Made by a program: the position numbers and the translations under genes
DNA from: JAQGMV01 sp050260255
GTDB lineage: Bacteria > Pseudomonadota > Gammaproteobacteria > Burkholderiales > SG8-41
NCBI GenBank assembly: GCA_050260255.1
Contig: JBLNBW010000057.1
Location: 1 to 13,540 of the forward strand
DNA: 13,540 nt
Reading direction: 5' to 3'
The notes under the pieces: generated by a model
Seen by the model: only the letters and a program-made list of their open reading frames with translations
Database searches by the model: none
Told to the model about the DNA's origin: nothing
Part shown: positions 7,301 through 13,540 of the stretch, piece by piece
How positions within the stretch are numbered: the stretch's first letter is position 1
Layout of the letters: every line of letters starts with the position of its first letter

Positions 7301-7501
7301 GAGCGGCGTGGCGACCGTTGCCGCCATCGTTTCGGGGCTCGCGCCCGGCAGCGACGCTTGCACGGAGATCGTGGGGAAATCGACCTGCGGCAGCGGCGAA
7401 ACGGGCAGCAGCCGGAACGCGACGATGCCCGCAAGCATGATGGCGATCGTCAGCAGCGTCGTCGCGACCGGCCGGTGGATGAAGGGAGCGGAGAGGTTCA
7501 C
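4397..7501 (-). CDS. mdtC: RND multidrug efflux permease subunit MdtC, 1034 aa
   Basis: This is one of two different inner-membrane RND subunits that form the mixed MdtB/MdtC trimer driving proton-coupled drug export. It follows E. coli MdtC closely in memorised landmarks: HRPVATTLL at the start, LPQVDFPTI, SLPGASPETMA, ATPLERSLGRIAG, and ALEDG in the docking region. Twelve membrane helices in two repeats flank two large periplasmic loops. The proton-relay acids are D401-D402 in GFVVDDAIVVLENI (helix 4), and the matching lysine is K920 in GIVKKNAIMMIDFA (helix 10). Length is usual (E. coli about 1025). The start codon is GTG and overlaps the mdtB stop by 4 nt (GTGA). In E. coli the pump exports novobiocin and bile salts; the substrates here are unknown. 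Confidence 0.97.
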   Translation of the reverse strand: MNLSAPFIHRPVATTLLTIAIMLAGIVAFRLLPVSPLPQVDFPTISVQASLPGASPETMAATVATPLERSLGRIAGITEMTSSSTLGSTRITLQFDLNRDIDGAAREVQAAINAARSLLPTGLPNNPTYRKVNPAESPIMILALTSGTMSRGQMYDAASTILAQKLAQVKGIGQVSVGGSSLPAVRVELHPASLYKYGIGLEDVRTAIAATNANRPKGALEDGNRYWQISANDQAKRAADYMPLVIAYRNGAGVRLSDVADVVDSVQDLRNAGSSNGQPSVLVVLNRQPGANIIETVDRVNALLPQLRASIPSAINLETVMDRTPTIRASLHEVERTLVISVGLVILVVFLFLRNARAAAIPSIVVPVSLVGTFAAMYLCGYSLNNLSLMALTIATGFVVDDAIVVLENISRRIEEGLHPMEAALHGAREVGFTVLSMSLSLIAVFIPILLMGGIVGRLFREFAVVLSVAILISLVVSVTATPMMCSRLLRRRSSRDESKVTQTSGRLFGWLLAGYERSLRWSLKHGPLMLVVLLATVCLNVYLYIIVPKGFFPEQDTGRMVGSIQADQSISFQAMQKKLTDYIAIVRTDPAVENVVAFTGGGQRNSGFMFVTLKPIRERKVSVGEVIARLRPKLAREPGASLFLRPVQDIRIGGRAANAQYQFTLRADDLEELRAWEPRVRQALSQLPELADVNTDQQDKGLQTMLIVDRDAAARLGVTQRMIDATLNDAFGQRLVSTIYNPLNQYRVVMEAAPQYWQSPEALNDVYVSAKDGTQVPLSAISHYEPTETRLAVNHQSQFAASTISFNLSLGYSLSDARQAVQTAMDRLGVPTTIHGSFQGTARAFEASLKSQPWLILTALLTVYIVLGMLYESYVHPITILSTLPSAGVGAILALLLFKTEFSIMALIGVILLIGIVKKNAIMMIDFALDAERRDGLPPEDAIYRACVLRFRPIMMTTMAALLGAIPLALGFGEGAELRRPLGIAIVGGLIVSQMLTLYTTPVVYLYLDRFRLWCRRFARRGPGRTAATHPAV
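4722..4747 (-). repeat. 26-bp exact repeat, copy 1 (mdtC)
   Basis: Identical at the DNA level to 7814-7839 in mdtB. It encodes the helix-10 segment KKNAIMMID with the functional lysine. It reflects descent of mdtB and mdtC from one ancestor and strong conservation of this segment. Confidence 0.85.
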
Positions 7502-10500
7502 GATGCGCTGCCCTGCGGCTCCGTGCTGCCGCCGAAACGTCTGCGCGTGCGACGGGCGAGACGATCGAATGCGAGATAGATCACGGGCGTGGTGAACAGG
7601 GTGAGCATCTGGCTTACCAGCAGACCGCCCACCATGGTGATGCCGAGCGGATGACGCAGTTCCGAGCCGACGCCCGTGCCGAGCATCAGCGGCAGCGCGC
7701 CGAGCAGCGCCGCCAGCGTCGTCATGAGAATGGGTCGGAAGCGCAGCAGCGAGGCCTGGTATATCGCTTCGCGCGGCGTCTTGCCTTCGTTGCGCTCGGC
7801 ATCGAGGGCGAAGTCGATCATCATGATCGCGTTCTTCTTGACTATGCCGATCAGCAGGATGATACCGATCACGGCGATGATGCCGAGATCGCTGCCGGTC
7901 AGCATCAAAGCGAGCAGTGCGCCGACTCCGGCGGAGGGCAGGGTGGAGAGTATCGTGATCGGATGTATGTAGCTTTCATACAGCACGCCGAGCACGATGT
8001 ACATCGTCACGATCGCGGCGAGGATCAAGAGCAGTGTGTTGTCCAGCGACGCCTGGAACGCAAGTGCCGCGCCCTGCGGACGGATCACGACACTCGGCGG
8101 CATCTGGAGTTCGCGCTCGACGGCGTGTATGGCGTCCATGGCATGGCCCAGGGAGACGCCGGGCGCGAGATTGAACGACACGGTGGCGGCGGGAAATTGC
8201 CCGAGGCGATTGAGCACGAGCGGACCGTTGCGCTCGCTGATGCGCGCTATCGTGGTGAGACGCACGGGCTGGCCGGACGAGGAGGCCACGAAGATCTCCT
8301 CCAGCGCACCGGGGCCGCGGCGGAATTCGGGCGCGACTTCCAGCACGACGCGGTACTGGCTGGACTGCGTGAATATCGTCGAAACGAGGCGCTGCCCGAA
8401 CGCGTTGTAGAGCGCGGTGTCGATGGCTGCGGTCGTCACGCCCAGGCGGCTTGCGGTCGCCCGGTCGATTTCGATATGCGTCTGCAGACCCTGGTCCTGC
8501 AGATCGGCTGCGACGTCGGCGAGCTCACGCAGCTGCCGCAAGCGTTCCACGAGCCGCGGCACCCAAACGCCGAGCTCCTCCGCGTCGGCGTCTTCGACCG
8601 TGAACTGATACTGGGTGCGGCTCACCCGGCTTTCGATCGTCAGATCCTGCACGGGCTGCATGTAGAGCGTGATGCCTTGGACATCGTGCAAGCGGTCCTG
8701 CAGCCGCCGAATCACTTCCGTCGCCTTCGCTTTACGCTGTGCGAGCGGCTTGAGATTGATCAGCATGCGACCGCTGTTCAGCGTCGGATTGGTGCCATCC
8801 ACACCGATATAGGACGACACGCTCTGCACGGCGGGATCTTCGAGCACCGCGCTTGCCACCGCCCGCTGCCGGTCCGCCATGGCGGCGAACGAGATCGACT
8901 GCGGCGCCTCGGTCACACCCTGAATGAGCCCCGTGTCCTGCACCGGAAAGAACCCCTTCGGGACGAAGATGTACAGCACCACGGTGAGGAGAAGCGTCGC
9001 AACGGCTACGATGAGGGTCGCCCCCTGACGGTCGAGCACCCATTCGAGCATGCGGCCATAGCGGGCGATGACGCGCTCGAAGAAGCGACCGCTGGCGCGA
9101 TAGAAACGTCCCTGCCGCTCCTGCGGCGTGTGACGGAGGAATTTCGCGCACATCATGGGCGTGAGCGTGAGCGACACCACGGCGGAGATGAGAATGGCGA
9201 CGGCGAGCGTGATGGAGAACTCGCGGAACAGGCGGCCCACGACGTCGCCCATGAACAACAGCGGGATCAGCACTGCGATCAGCGAAAAGGTGAGCGATAT
9301 GATCGTGAACCCGATCTGTTCCGCGCCCTTCAGCGCCGCTTTGAGCGGCGGTTCGCCGGCCTCGACGTAGCGGGCGATGTTCTCGATCATCACGATCGCG
9401 TCGTCCACGACGAAGCCCGTCGCGATCGTGAGCGCCATGAGCGTGAGGTTGTTGATGCTGAAGCCAGCGAGATACATGACCGCGAACGTGCCGACCAGGG
9501 ACAGCGGCACCGCAACGCTCGGTATCGTCGTTGCCGAGGCGCTGCGCAGAAAGAGAAAGATCACCATCACGACCAGGGCGACCGAAAGCATGAGCTCGAA
9601 CTGTACGTCGTGTACGGACGCGCGTATGGTCGTCGTCCGGTCGGTAAGCAGCGACATCTCCACGTTGCCGGGCAAGGTCGCCTGCAGCTCGGGCAGGATC
9701 TGCTTTACGCGATCCACCACTTCGATGACGTTCGCACCGGGTTGGCGCTGGATGTTGAGCAGTACGGCGGCACGCGTATCCGCCCAGGCCGCGAGGCGCA
9801 CGTTCTCGGCGTCGTCCACCGCGGCTGCGACATCGCTCAACCGGACTGGCGCATTGTTGCGGTAAGCGAGAATGAGGTCGCGATATTCGTCGGCGGAGCG
9901 CAACTGACTGTTCGCGTCTATCGTCGACGCGCGTGCCGGCCCGTCGAAGCTGCCTTTGGCCTGGTTCGTATTCGCGTTGTTGATCGCCGTGCGCACGTCT
10001 TCGAGATTGAGACCGTACGCCGCGAGCGCACGCGGATTGACTTGTATGCGCACCGCCGGTCGCTGGCCGCCACTGATCGATACCAGGCCGACGCCGGGCA
10101 GCTGGGAGATCTTCTGCGCAAGCCGCGTGTCCACCAGATTCTGCACTTTCGGCAAGGGCATAGTCGTCGACGTTATGCCCAGCGTGAGTATCGGCGCATC
10201 GGCAGGGTTGACCTTGCTGTACACCGGCGGCATGGGCAGATCCTGCGGCAGCAGCGAGTTCGCAGCATTGATGGCCGCCTGTACTTCCTGCTCGGCGACG
10301 TCGAGGCCGATGTCGAGGCTGAACTGCAGCGTGATGACCGATGCGCCGCCCGAGCTGGACGACGACATCTGGATAAGGCCCGGCATCTGGCCGAACTGTC
10401 GTTCGAGCGGTGCGGTGATGGATGATGCGGCAACGTCGGGACTCGCGCCGGGGTACAGCGTCACGACCTGTATGGTCGGGTAGTCGACCTCGGGCAAGGC

Positions 10501-10605
10501 GGAGAGCGGAAGTATGCGGTACGCGACGATGCCGACGAGAAGGATCGCGACCATCAGCAGCGAGGTCGCGACGGGGCGCAGTATGAACGGACGGGAAGGG
10601 TTCAC
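7498..10605 (-). CDS. mdtB: RND multidrug efflux permease subunit MdtB, 1035 aa
   Basis: This is the partner RND subunit of MdtC in the inner membrane. Landmarks match E. coli MdtB: RPVATSLLMVAILLVG, LPEVDYPTIQVVTLYPG, APLERQFGQMPG, SGGASVITLQF, and SINNLTLMALTIATG. Helix 4 carries D401-D402 in GFVVDDAIVMIENI, and helix 10 carries K924 in GIVKKNAIMMIDFA, both needed for proton translocation in the RND family. The C-terminal half contains IPLLFMGDVVGRLFREFS, also MdtB-like, and the length equals the usual size (E. coli about 1040). The start is GTG at 10605, two bases after the mdtA stop codon. No strong Shine-Dalgarno is seen, so translational coupling to mdtA is likely. Its stop overlaps the mdtC start. 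Confidence 0.97.
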   Translation of the reverse strand: MNPSRPFILRPVATSLLMVAILLVGIVAYRILPLSALPEVDYPTIQVVTLYPGASPDVAASSITAPLERQFGQMPGLIQMSSSSSGGASVITLQFSLDIGLDVAEQEVQAAINAANSLLPQDLPMPPVYSKVNPADAPILTLGITSTTMPLPKVQNLVDTRLAQKISQLPGVGLVSISGGQRPAVRIQVNPRALAAYGLNLEDVRTAINNANTNQAKGSFDGPARASTIDANSQLRSADEYRDLILAYRNNAPVRLSDVAAAVDDAENVRLAAWADTRAAVLLNIQRQPGANVIEVVDRVKQILPELQATLPGNVEMSLLTDRTTTIRASVHDVQFELMLSVALVVMVIFLFLRSASATTIPSVAVPLSLVGTFAVMYLAGFSINNLTLMALTIATGFVVDDAIVMIENIARYVEAGEPPLKAALKGAEQIGFTIISLTFSLIAVLIPLLFMGDVVGRLFREFSITLAVAILISAVVSLTLTPMMCAKFLRHTPQERQGRFYRASGRFFERVIARYGRMLEWVLDRQGATLIVAVATLLLTVVLYIFVPKGFFPVQDTGLIQGVTEAPQSISFAAMADRQRAVASAVLEDPAVQSVSSYIGVDGTNPTLNSGRMLINLKPLAQRKAKATEVIRRLQDRLHDVQGITLYMQPVQDLTIESRVSRTQYQFTVEDADAEELGVWVPRLVERLRQLRELADVAADLQDQGLQTHIEIDRATASRLGVTTAAIDTALYNAFGQRLVSTIFTQSSQYRVVLEVAPEFRRGPGALEEIFVASSSGQPVRLTTIARISERNGPLVLNRLGQFPAATVSFNLAPGVSLGHAMDAIHAVERELQMPPSVVIRPQGAALAFQASLDNTLLLILAAIVTMYIVLGVLYESYIHPITILSTLPSAGVGALLALMLTGSDLGIIAVIGIILLIGIVKKNAIMMIDFALDAERNEGKTPREAIYQASLLRFRPILMTTLAALLGALPLMLGTGVGSELRHPLGITMVGGLLVSQMLTLFTTPVIYLAFDRLARRTRRRFGGSTEPQGSAS
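7814..7839 (-). repeat. 26-bp exact repeat, copy 2 (mdtB)
   Basis: Same sequence as 4722-4747 in mdtC, in the same reading frame, encoding the helix-10 proton-relay segment. With copy 1 it is a potential site for recombination between the two paralogous genes. Confidence 0.85.
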
Positions 10606-10607
10606 GG

Positions 10608-12026
10608 TTATTGCTGCGGTCGTCCCTTGCCCTCGGCCGCTTTGCGTGGACCGGCAGTTGCGTCAGACCCGGCCCGCAGTGCGCCGGCGTTCGTGCTGGC
10701 GCCGCCCGCTTCAGCGCCGGCCTCGGGACGTTCCTTGCCTTTACCTTTTCCCTTGCCCTTGCCGGCCCCTTTTTCTCGCGGCTCGCCGGCAGGCGGCCCT
10801 TCTCCCGGCAGCTGCACGCGTGCGCCTTCGCGCAGCTTGTCGGCACCGTCGACGACCAATACTTCGCCGGGCTTCACGCCTTCGCTTACCGCGACACGCT
10901 CGCCCTGCACAGGACCGAGCTTCACCGGCCGTACAGATACCGTGCGGTCCGGCTGCACGACGTAAACGAAGGTACCTTGCGCACCACGCTGCACCGCGGC
11001 GCCGGGAATGACGGTCGCATTGCTCAACACGTCGACGAGCAACCGAGCATTGACGAACTGGTTCGGGAAGAGCAGATAGTCTTCGTTGCTGAATTGCGCG
11101 CGCAACTTGACCGTGCCGGTGGTCGGATCGATCTGGTTGTCGACAGTGACCAGCGTTCCGGTCGCAAGCTTGTTTTTCTCGGCGCGGTCCCATGCTTCGA
11201 CTTGCAGTTTCTCGCCGGCGCGAATGCGCTTCATCACCGTCGACACCTGATCTTCCGGCACGGTGAAGATCACGCTGATCGGCTGAAGCTGGGTGATGAC
11301 CACGATGCCGTTCGGATCGGACGCGCGTACGATGTTGCCCGGATCCACCTGGCGCAAGCCGATACGGCCGGCGACCGGCGCAGTGATGCGCGCATAAGCG
11401 AGCTGCAGCTTGGCGTTGTCGATCTGTCCCTGATCCGACTTCACCGCGCCTTCGTATTGCCGGACCAGCGCGGCCTGCGTATCGAGCTGCTGGCGTGCCA
11501 CGGAGTCCTGTTCAAACAGCGTGCGGTAGCGCTCGAGATCGACCTGCGCGTTGCGCAGCAGCGCCTGATCGCGCGCCATTTGTCCTTCGGCCTGCGTCAA
11601 CTGGACCTGGAAGGGGCGCGGGTCGATTTCGGCGAGCAGGTCGCCGGCTTTCACCATCTGGCCTTCGCGGAAGGCCACACGCAGCAGCTGCCCGTCGACC
11701 CGGCTGCGTACTGTCACCGTATGCAGCGGCGTGACGGTGCCTAATCCCGTGAGGTAGACGCCGACGTCTGCAGTCGCAGTGGGGGCCGTGACGACCGATA
11801 CCGGACGCGACGCAGCATTGGCGCCGCCTTTGGCGGTGCGCTGTGACTCGGTCGATTGGCCAGGCGCGTAATGGTACCAGGCCGCCACGCCGGCGGCGAT
11901 CACGGCCAGCAAAGCGACGAGCACCCACCATCGGGCCCTGCGCCGATGAGGGTGAGGATCGGCTGTATCTGCCGTAGCGCGTGAGGGGGCAGGGGGATCG
12001 AAGCTGGTCGTGCGATTATCGTTCAT
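10608..12026 (-). CDS. mdtA: RND efflux periplasmic adaptor MdtA, 472 aa
   Basis: This is the membrane-fusion protein linking the MdtB/MdtC permease to the outer-membrane channel. It has a Pro/Arg-rich cytoplasmic start, one membrane anchor (about 33-50, WWVLVALLAVIAAGVAAW) and no lipobox. The adaptor core follows: GLGTVTPLHTVTVRSRVDGQ, the lipoyl half-motif FREGQMVKAGDLLAEIDPRPF, a coiled-coil hairpin (QAEGQMARDQALLRNAQVDL through AKLQLAYARITAPVAGRIG), and a beta barrel with IDPTTGTVKLRAQFSNED. E. coli MdtA is about 415 residues; here roughly 55 extra residues form a Gly-Lys-rich tail from about residue 418. The start at 12026 (MNDNRTT) was chosen because it fits the promoter spacing. An in-frame ATG ten codons upstream (12056) is possible, and neither has a strong ribosome binding site. 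It is the first gene of the operon. Confidence 0.95.
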   Translation of the reverse strand: MNDNRTTSFDPPAPSRATADTADPHPHRRRARWWVLVALLAVIAAGVAAWYHYAPGQSTESQRTAKGGANAASRPVSVVTAPTATADVGVYLTGLGTVTPLHTVTVRSRVDGQLLRVAFREGQMVKAGDLLAEIDPRPFQVQLTQAEGQMARDQALLRNAQVDLERYRTLFEQDSVARQQLDTQAALVRQYEGAVKSDQGQIDNAKLQLAYARITAPVAGRIGLRQVDPGNIVRASDPNGIVVITQLQPISVIFTVPEDQVSTVMKRIRAGEKLQVEAWDRAEKNKLATGTLVTVDNQIDPTTGTVKLRAQFSNEDYLLFPNQFVNARLLVDVLSNATVIPGAAVQRGAQGTFVYVVQPDRTVSVRPVKLGPVQGERVAVSEGVKPGEVLVVDGADKLREGARVQLPGEGPPAGEPREKGAGKGKGKGKGKERPEAGAEAGGASTNAGALRAGSDATAGPRKAAEGKGRPQQ

Positions 12027-12078
12027 TGCGTGTGCGGGCCTCGCGTGGCGGGCCATCGCTTGGAATGGAGCATAGCGC

Positions 12079-12108
12079 TTTATAACTGCGTTAAGCGGGC
12101 AGAGGCAA
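12079..12108 (-). promoter_or_regulatory. candidate promoter of the mdtABC operon
   Basis: On the minus strand TTGCCT (12108-12103) and TATAAA (12084-12079) are separated by 18 nt. They match the sigma70 -35 and -10 boxes at four and five positions. Transcription would begin near 12072, giving a leader of about 46 nt before the ATG at 12026. A 5-bp inverted repeat, CGAGT/ACTCG (12112-12116 and 12131-12135), lies just upstream and could be a regulator site, but it is too short to insist on. Confidence 0.5.
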
Positions 12109-12195
12109 ATCCGAGTTGTAACGGTTTGTGACTCGACATGTCCGCGAGCCGCGGCGAGCATGTTGTCATGGCAGCGCCACGTGCGAGACGGGCGC

Positions 12196-12227
12196 AAAAA
12201 AAGCGCCGCCCGGACGGGCGGCGCTTT
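12196..12227 (-). terminator. intrinsic terminator of the glycine-zipper lipoprotein gene
   Basis: Read on the minus strand, the arms AAAGCGCCGCCCG (12227-12215) and CGGGCGGCGCTTT (12212-12200) form a very GC-rich hairpin with a tiny loop. A T-run follows (seven T in all, three of them paired). It lies about 26 nt after the stop codon at 12254 and insulates the downstream efflux operon from read-through. Confidence 0.9.
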
Positions 12228-12253
12228 GCGACAATGGCGCGGTGCGCGAACGG

Positions 12254-12700
12254 CTAAATCGGATATGCGCGGCCGTTCTCGACGCGCACGCGCCCGCCGA
12301 CGCGCAGATCGCCGGCCGATTCCTGGTTCAGCACCTGCGTCGTACCGTTGTCGAGGCGCACGCGCACGCGGTAAACCGCTGCCTTCCCGCCGCTGCGTTT
12401 CTCGATCTCGTGGCCGGCGACTCCGCCCGCAACCGCGCCGCCAATCGTGGCCGCGGTGTTGCCGCGCCCTCCGCCTACCTGATGTCCCAAGACCCCACCG
12501 GCCACGGCGCCCGCGACGCTGCCCAGGCCGATGCCGCCCTTTTGCGCATCGGCGACTTCTATGGATTCCACTGTTCCGTAGATGATGTTGCTGGCTGCGG
12601 GATAGCTCGATGGGCTGCTCTGGTACGGGCTGCTGCCGCACCCGGACAGCGCGATGATCAGCGCTGCAAAGGTTGCCTGCATCAATCGGCTGACGGTCAT
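12254..12700 (-). CDS. glycine-zipper 2TM lipoprotein (SlyB/Pcp-like), 148 aa
   Basis: This is an outer-membrane lipoprotein of the SlyB/Pcp/OsmB-like glycine-zipper group, whose members help keep outer-membrane integrity. The ATG at 12700 is preceded by GAGGAG with ideal 6-nt spacing, so this start is firm. A lipoprotein signal (TFAALIIALSGC) gives lipidated Cys21 followed by Gly. After a Ser/Pro/Tyr linker comes IIYGTVESIEVADAQKGG, and then the glycine-zipper region, residues about 55-97, with repeated GxxxG spacing (GSVAGAVAGGVLGHQVGGG, TIGGAVAGGVAGHEIEK). The C-terminal part (VYRVRVRLDNGTTQVLNQ to the end) is the usual short beta domain of SlyB. It starts 17 nt after the preceding small gene, likely one operon, and is followed by a terminator. 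The family call is firm; the exact homologue is not. Confidence 0.9.
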   Translation of the reverse strand: MTVSRLMQATFAALIIALSGCGSSPYQSSPSSYPAASNIIYGTVESIEVADAQKGGIGLGSVAGAVAGGVLGHQVGGGRGNTAATIGGAVAGGVAGHEIEKRSGGKAAVYRVRVRLDNGTTQVLNQESAGDLRVGGRVRVENGRAYPI

Positions 12701-12717
12701 GTAGCTCTCCTCATGAT

Positions 12718-13014
12718 TCAAACACGAATTTGCTGCCGCCGGCTCACGCCCGGCCCGAACAGCCTCGTGCTCTGTTCGCGCTCGACACGGCCTGTAGCAG
12801 CGTGCGAGCCGATCCCGCGATGGGGCATGGGTCGCGCTCGCTCGCTGCCGGATTCGCCGTCTATAGCCATCCGGCCGCGCTCGCCTGCGTCCTCGTCAAG
12901 CAGCCGCTCGACCTCGAGCTGGGTCTGCCACTCGGTCGCCAGGCGCGCGCCCCGATCCATCTCGTACACGGCGAGCGTCAGTATGACGGCTACGGCGAGC
13001 AGCATGGGCTTCAT
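12718..13014 (-). CDS. small protein with N-terminal membrane segment, 98 aa
   Basis: No family is recognised. The start at 13014 is favoured by GGAGG placed 5 nt upstream. The first residues (MKPMLLAVAVILTLAVYEM) form a single hydrophobic stretch that could be a membrane anchor or an uncleaved signal. The remainder is hydrophilic and charged, with a Glu/Arg-rich helical segment (ATEWQTQLEVERLLDEDAGE) and an Arg/Gln-rich end, and has no Cys. This suggests a small inner-membrane-anchored periplasmic protein. It sits 99 nt after the aminotransferase stop and 17 nt before the lipoprotein gene, so it probably shares a transcript with the lipoprotein. The good ribosome binding site and operon spacing support it being real, though the C-terminal half has a weak protein-like character. 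Confidence 0.6.
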   Translation of the reverse strand: MKPMLLAVAVILTLAVYEMDRGARLATEWQTQLEVERLLDEDAGERGRMAIDGESGSERARPMPHRGIGSHAATGRVEREQSTRLFGPGVSRRQQIRV

Positions 13015-13070
13015 GCGGTCCTCCGGCAAACAGCTCACTGTAATGATCGATGCAACGGCCATTCCCGGGC

Positions 13071-13105
13071 CAGCGGTCCGGGGCGGTATAGAGGCGAGAC
13101 CGCTG
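13071..13105. other. inverted repeat between aminotransferase and small gene
   Basis: CAGCGGTC (13071-13078) and GACCGCTG (13098-13105) are exact 8-bp reverse complements separated by 19 nt, starting 8 nt after the aminotransferase stop. There is no T-run, so it is not a clear intrinsic terminator. It could be an mRNA-stabilising stem or an operator for the genes that follow. Confidence 0.4.
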
Positions 13106-13113
13106 TCGGTACG

Positions 13114-13540
13114 TCAGATGCGACGGAGTATTTCTGCGCCGCGCGCGAGCGTTTCCTCGGATTTCGCGAAACAGAACCGCAGCACTCTGTGCGCGGGCGG
13201 CTCGCGATAGAACACGGAGACGGGTATGGAGGCCACGCCGTAATCCTTGGTGAGACGTACGGCGAGATCGGTGTCGCGCTCGTCGCTGATCGCGTCGTAG
13301 CGCAGGTTCTGGAAGAACGTGCCGCGCGACGGCAGCGGCACGAAGCGTGAGCCTTCTAGGCATTCGAGAAAATAATCGCGCTTGCGCTGATAGAAGGCGG
13401 CGAGCGAAAGATAGGCGTCGCGGTTTCGCATGTATTCGGCGAGAGCGTACTGTATGGGTCCGTTCGCGACGAATACGTTGAACTGATGGACCTTGCGGAA
13501 TTCGACCATCAGCTCGCGTGGAGCGAGCACGTAACCCATT
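13114..13540 (-). CDS. class I aminotransferase, C-terminal 141 aa (methionine/kynurenine aminotransferase-like; runs off right edge)
   Basis: This is a PLP-dependent fold-type I aminotransferase that transfers amino groups between an amino acid and a 2-oxo acid in the cytoplasm. The visible part begins GYVLAPRELM and continues FRKVHQFNVFVANGPIQYAL, which is typical of the YbdL/methionine aminotransferase subgroup related to kynurenine-oxoglutarate aminotransferases. The substrate-carboxylate arginine is in HRVLRFCFAKSEETL near the end, as expected. The catalytic lysine lies a little upstream of the window and cannot be checked. The C-terminus ends normally (RGAEILRRI then TGA), so the gene looks intact on this side. 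The exact substrate is not determined. The downstream small gene follows after 99 nt. Confidence 0.9.
   Translation of the reverse strand, partial: MGYVLAPRELMVEFRKVHQFNVFVANGPIQYALAEYMRNRDAYLSLAAFYQRKRDYFLECLEGSRFVPLPSRGTFFQNLRYDAISDERDTDLAVRLTKDYGVASIPVSVFYREPPAHRVLRFCFAKSEETLARGAEILRRI

Noticed and set aside
4001..7579. A 1192-codon open frame on the plus strand, antisense to mdtC
   Set aside because: It lies opposite a firmly identified gene, and its translation is full of His, Arg, Asp and Gln with no domain, as expected from the complement of GC-rich codons lacking stops.
7651..10425. A 924-codon open frame on the plus strand, antisense to mdtB
   Set aside because: Same artefact as opposite mdtC: charged, low-complexity composition, no start signal, and mdtB is unmistakable on the other strand.
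8732..10846. A 704-codon open frame on the minus strand in another frame across mdtB and the end of mdtA
   Set aside because: It crosses two well-identified genes out of frame and gives an Arg/His/Ala-rich sequence without any recognisable motif.
12027..12641. Extension of the MdtA frame upstream by 205 codons
   Set aside because: The extra part crosses the terminator and the glycine-zipper lipoprotein gene in the wrong frame or strand and does not look like protein; the adaptor membrane anchor fits the start at 12026.
1..13540. Search for a new defence, mobile or biosynthetic system
   Set aside because: No nuclease, reverse transcriptase, helicase, toxin, transposase, integrase or biosynthetic core enzyme was seen; the genes are explained by efflux, envelope, redox and amino-acid metabolism functions plus a few small unknowns.

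Overview
The window is GC-rich, densely coded bacterial chromosome of Gram-negative type. It encodes a tripartite RND efflux system with its own outer-membrane lipoprotein, a glycine-zipper lipoprotein and a DsbA-like thiol oxidoreductase. The protein families and the mdtABC plus NodT-type gene order fit a betaproteobacterium, possibly Burkholderiales. That placement is inference, because no rRNA or other phylogenetic marker is present. No transposase, integrase, tRNA, CRISPR array, phage gene or toxin-antitoxin pair was found, and the genes look like settled chromosomal genes.

Left part (1-2814): a minus-strand gene for an exported protein runs off the left edge (signal peptide visible). A 134-residue hypothetical protein (minus) stands divergently from a plus-strand DsbA-like gene with a CPSC active site. 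A 334-bp spacer follows that carries several inverted repeats. Then comes a plus-strand secreted FecR-domain protein with an Ala/Gly-rich tail. Its intrinsic terminator overlaps the last codons of a small convergent gene (2530-2814, minus).

Centre (2942-12026): one minus-strand operon, mdtA-mdtB-mdtC-outer membrane factor. Genes are separated by 2 nt, a 4-nt overlap and 7 nt, and there is a candidate sigma70-type promoter at about 12079-12108. MdtA is the periplasmic adaptor, MdtB and MdtC are the two different inner-membrane RND subunits that form a mixed trimer, and the NodT/OprM-type lipoprotein is the outer-membrane exit duct. Together they form a complete proton-driven efflux pump across both membranes. 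No regulator gene lies in the window.

Right part (12196-13540): a minus-strand cluster of the C-terminal part of a class I aminotransferase (methionine/kynurenine aminotransferase-like), a small protein with an N-terminal hydrophobic segment, and a glycine-zipper lipoprotein. It ends in a strong intrinsic terminator that separates it from the efflux operon.

I did not find a clearly new multi-gene system. The most unusual points are the hairpin-rich spacer 1324-1657 (possibly with a decayed reading frame), the secreted FecR-domain protein without sigma or TonB partners, the Lys-Gly tail of MdtA, and the terminator embedded in a coding 3' end.
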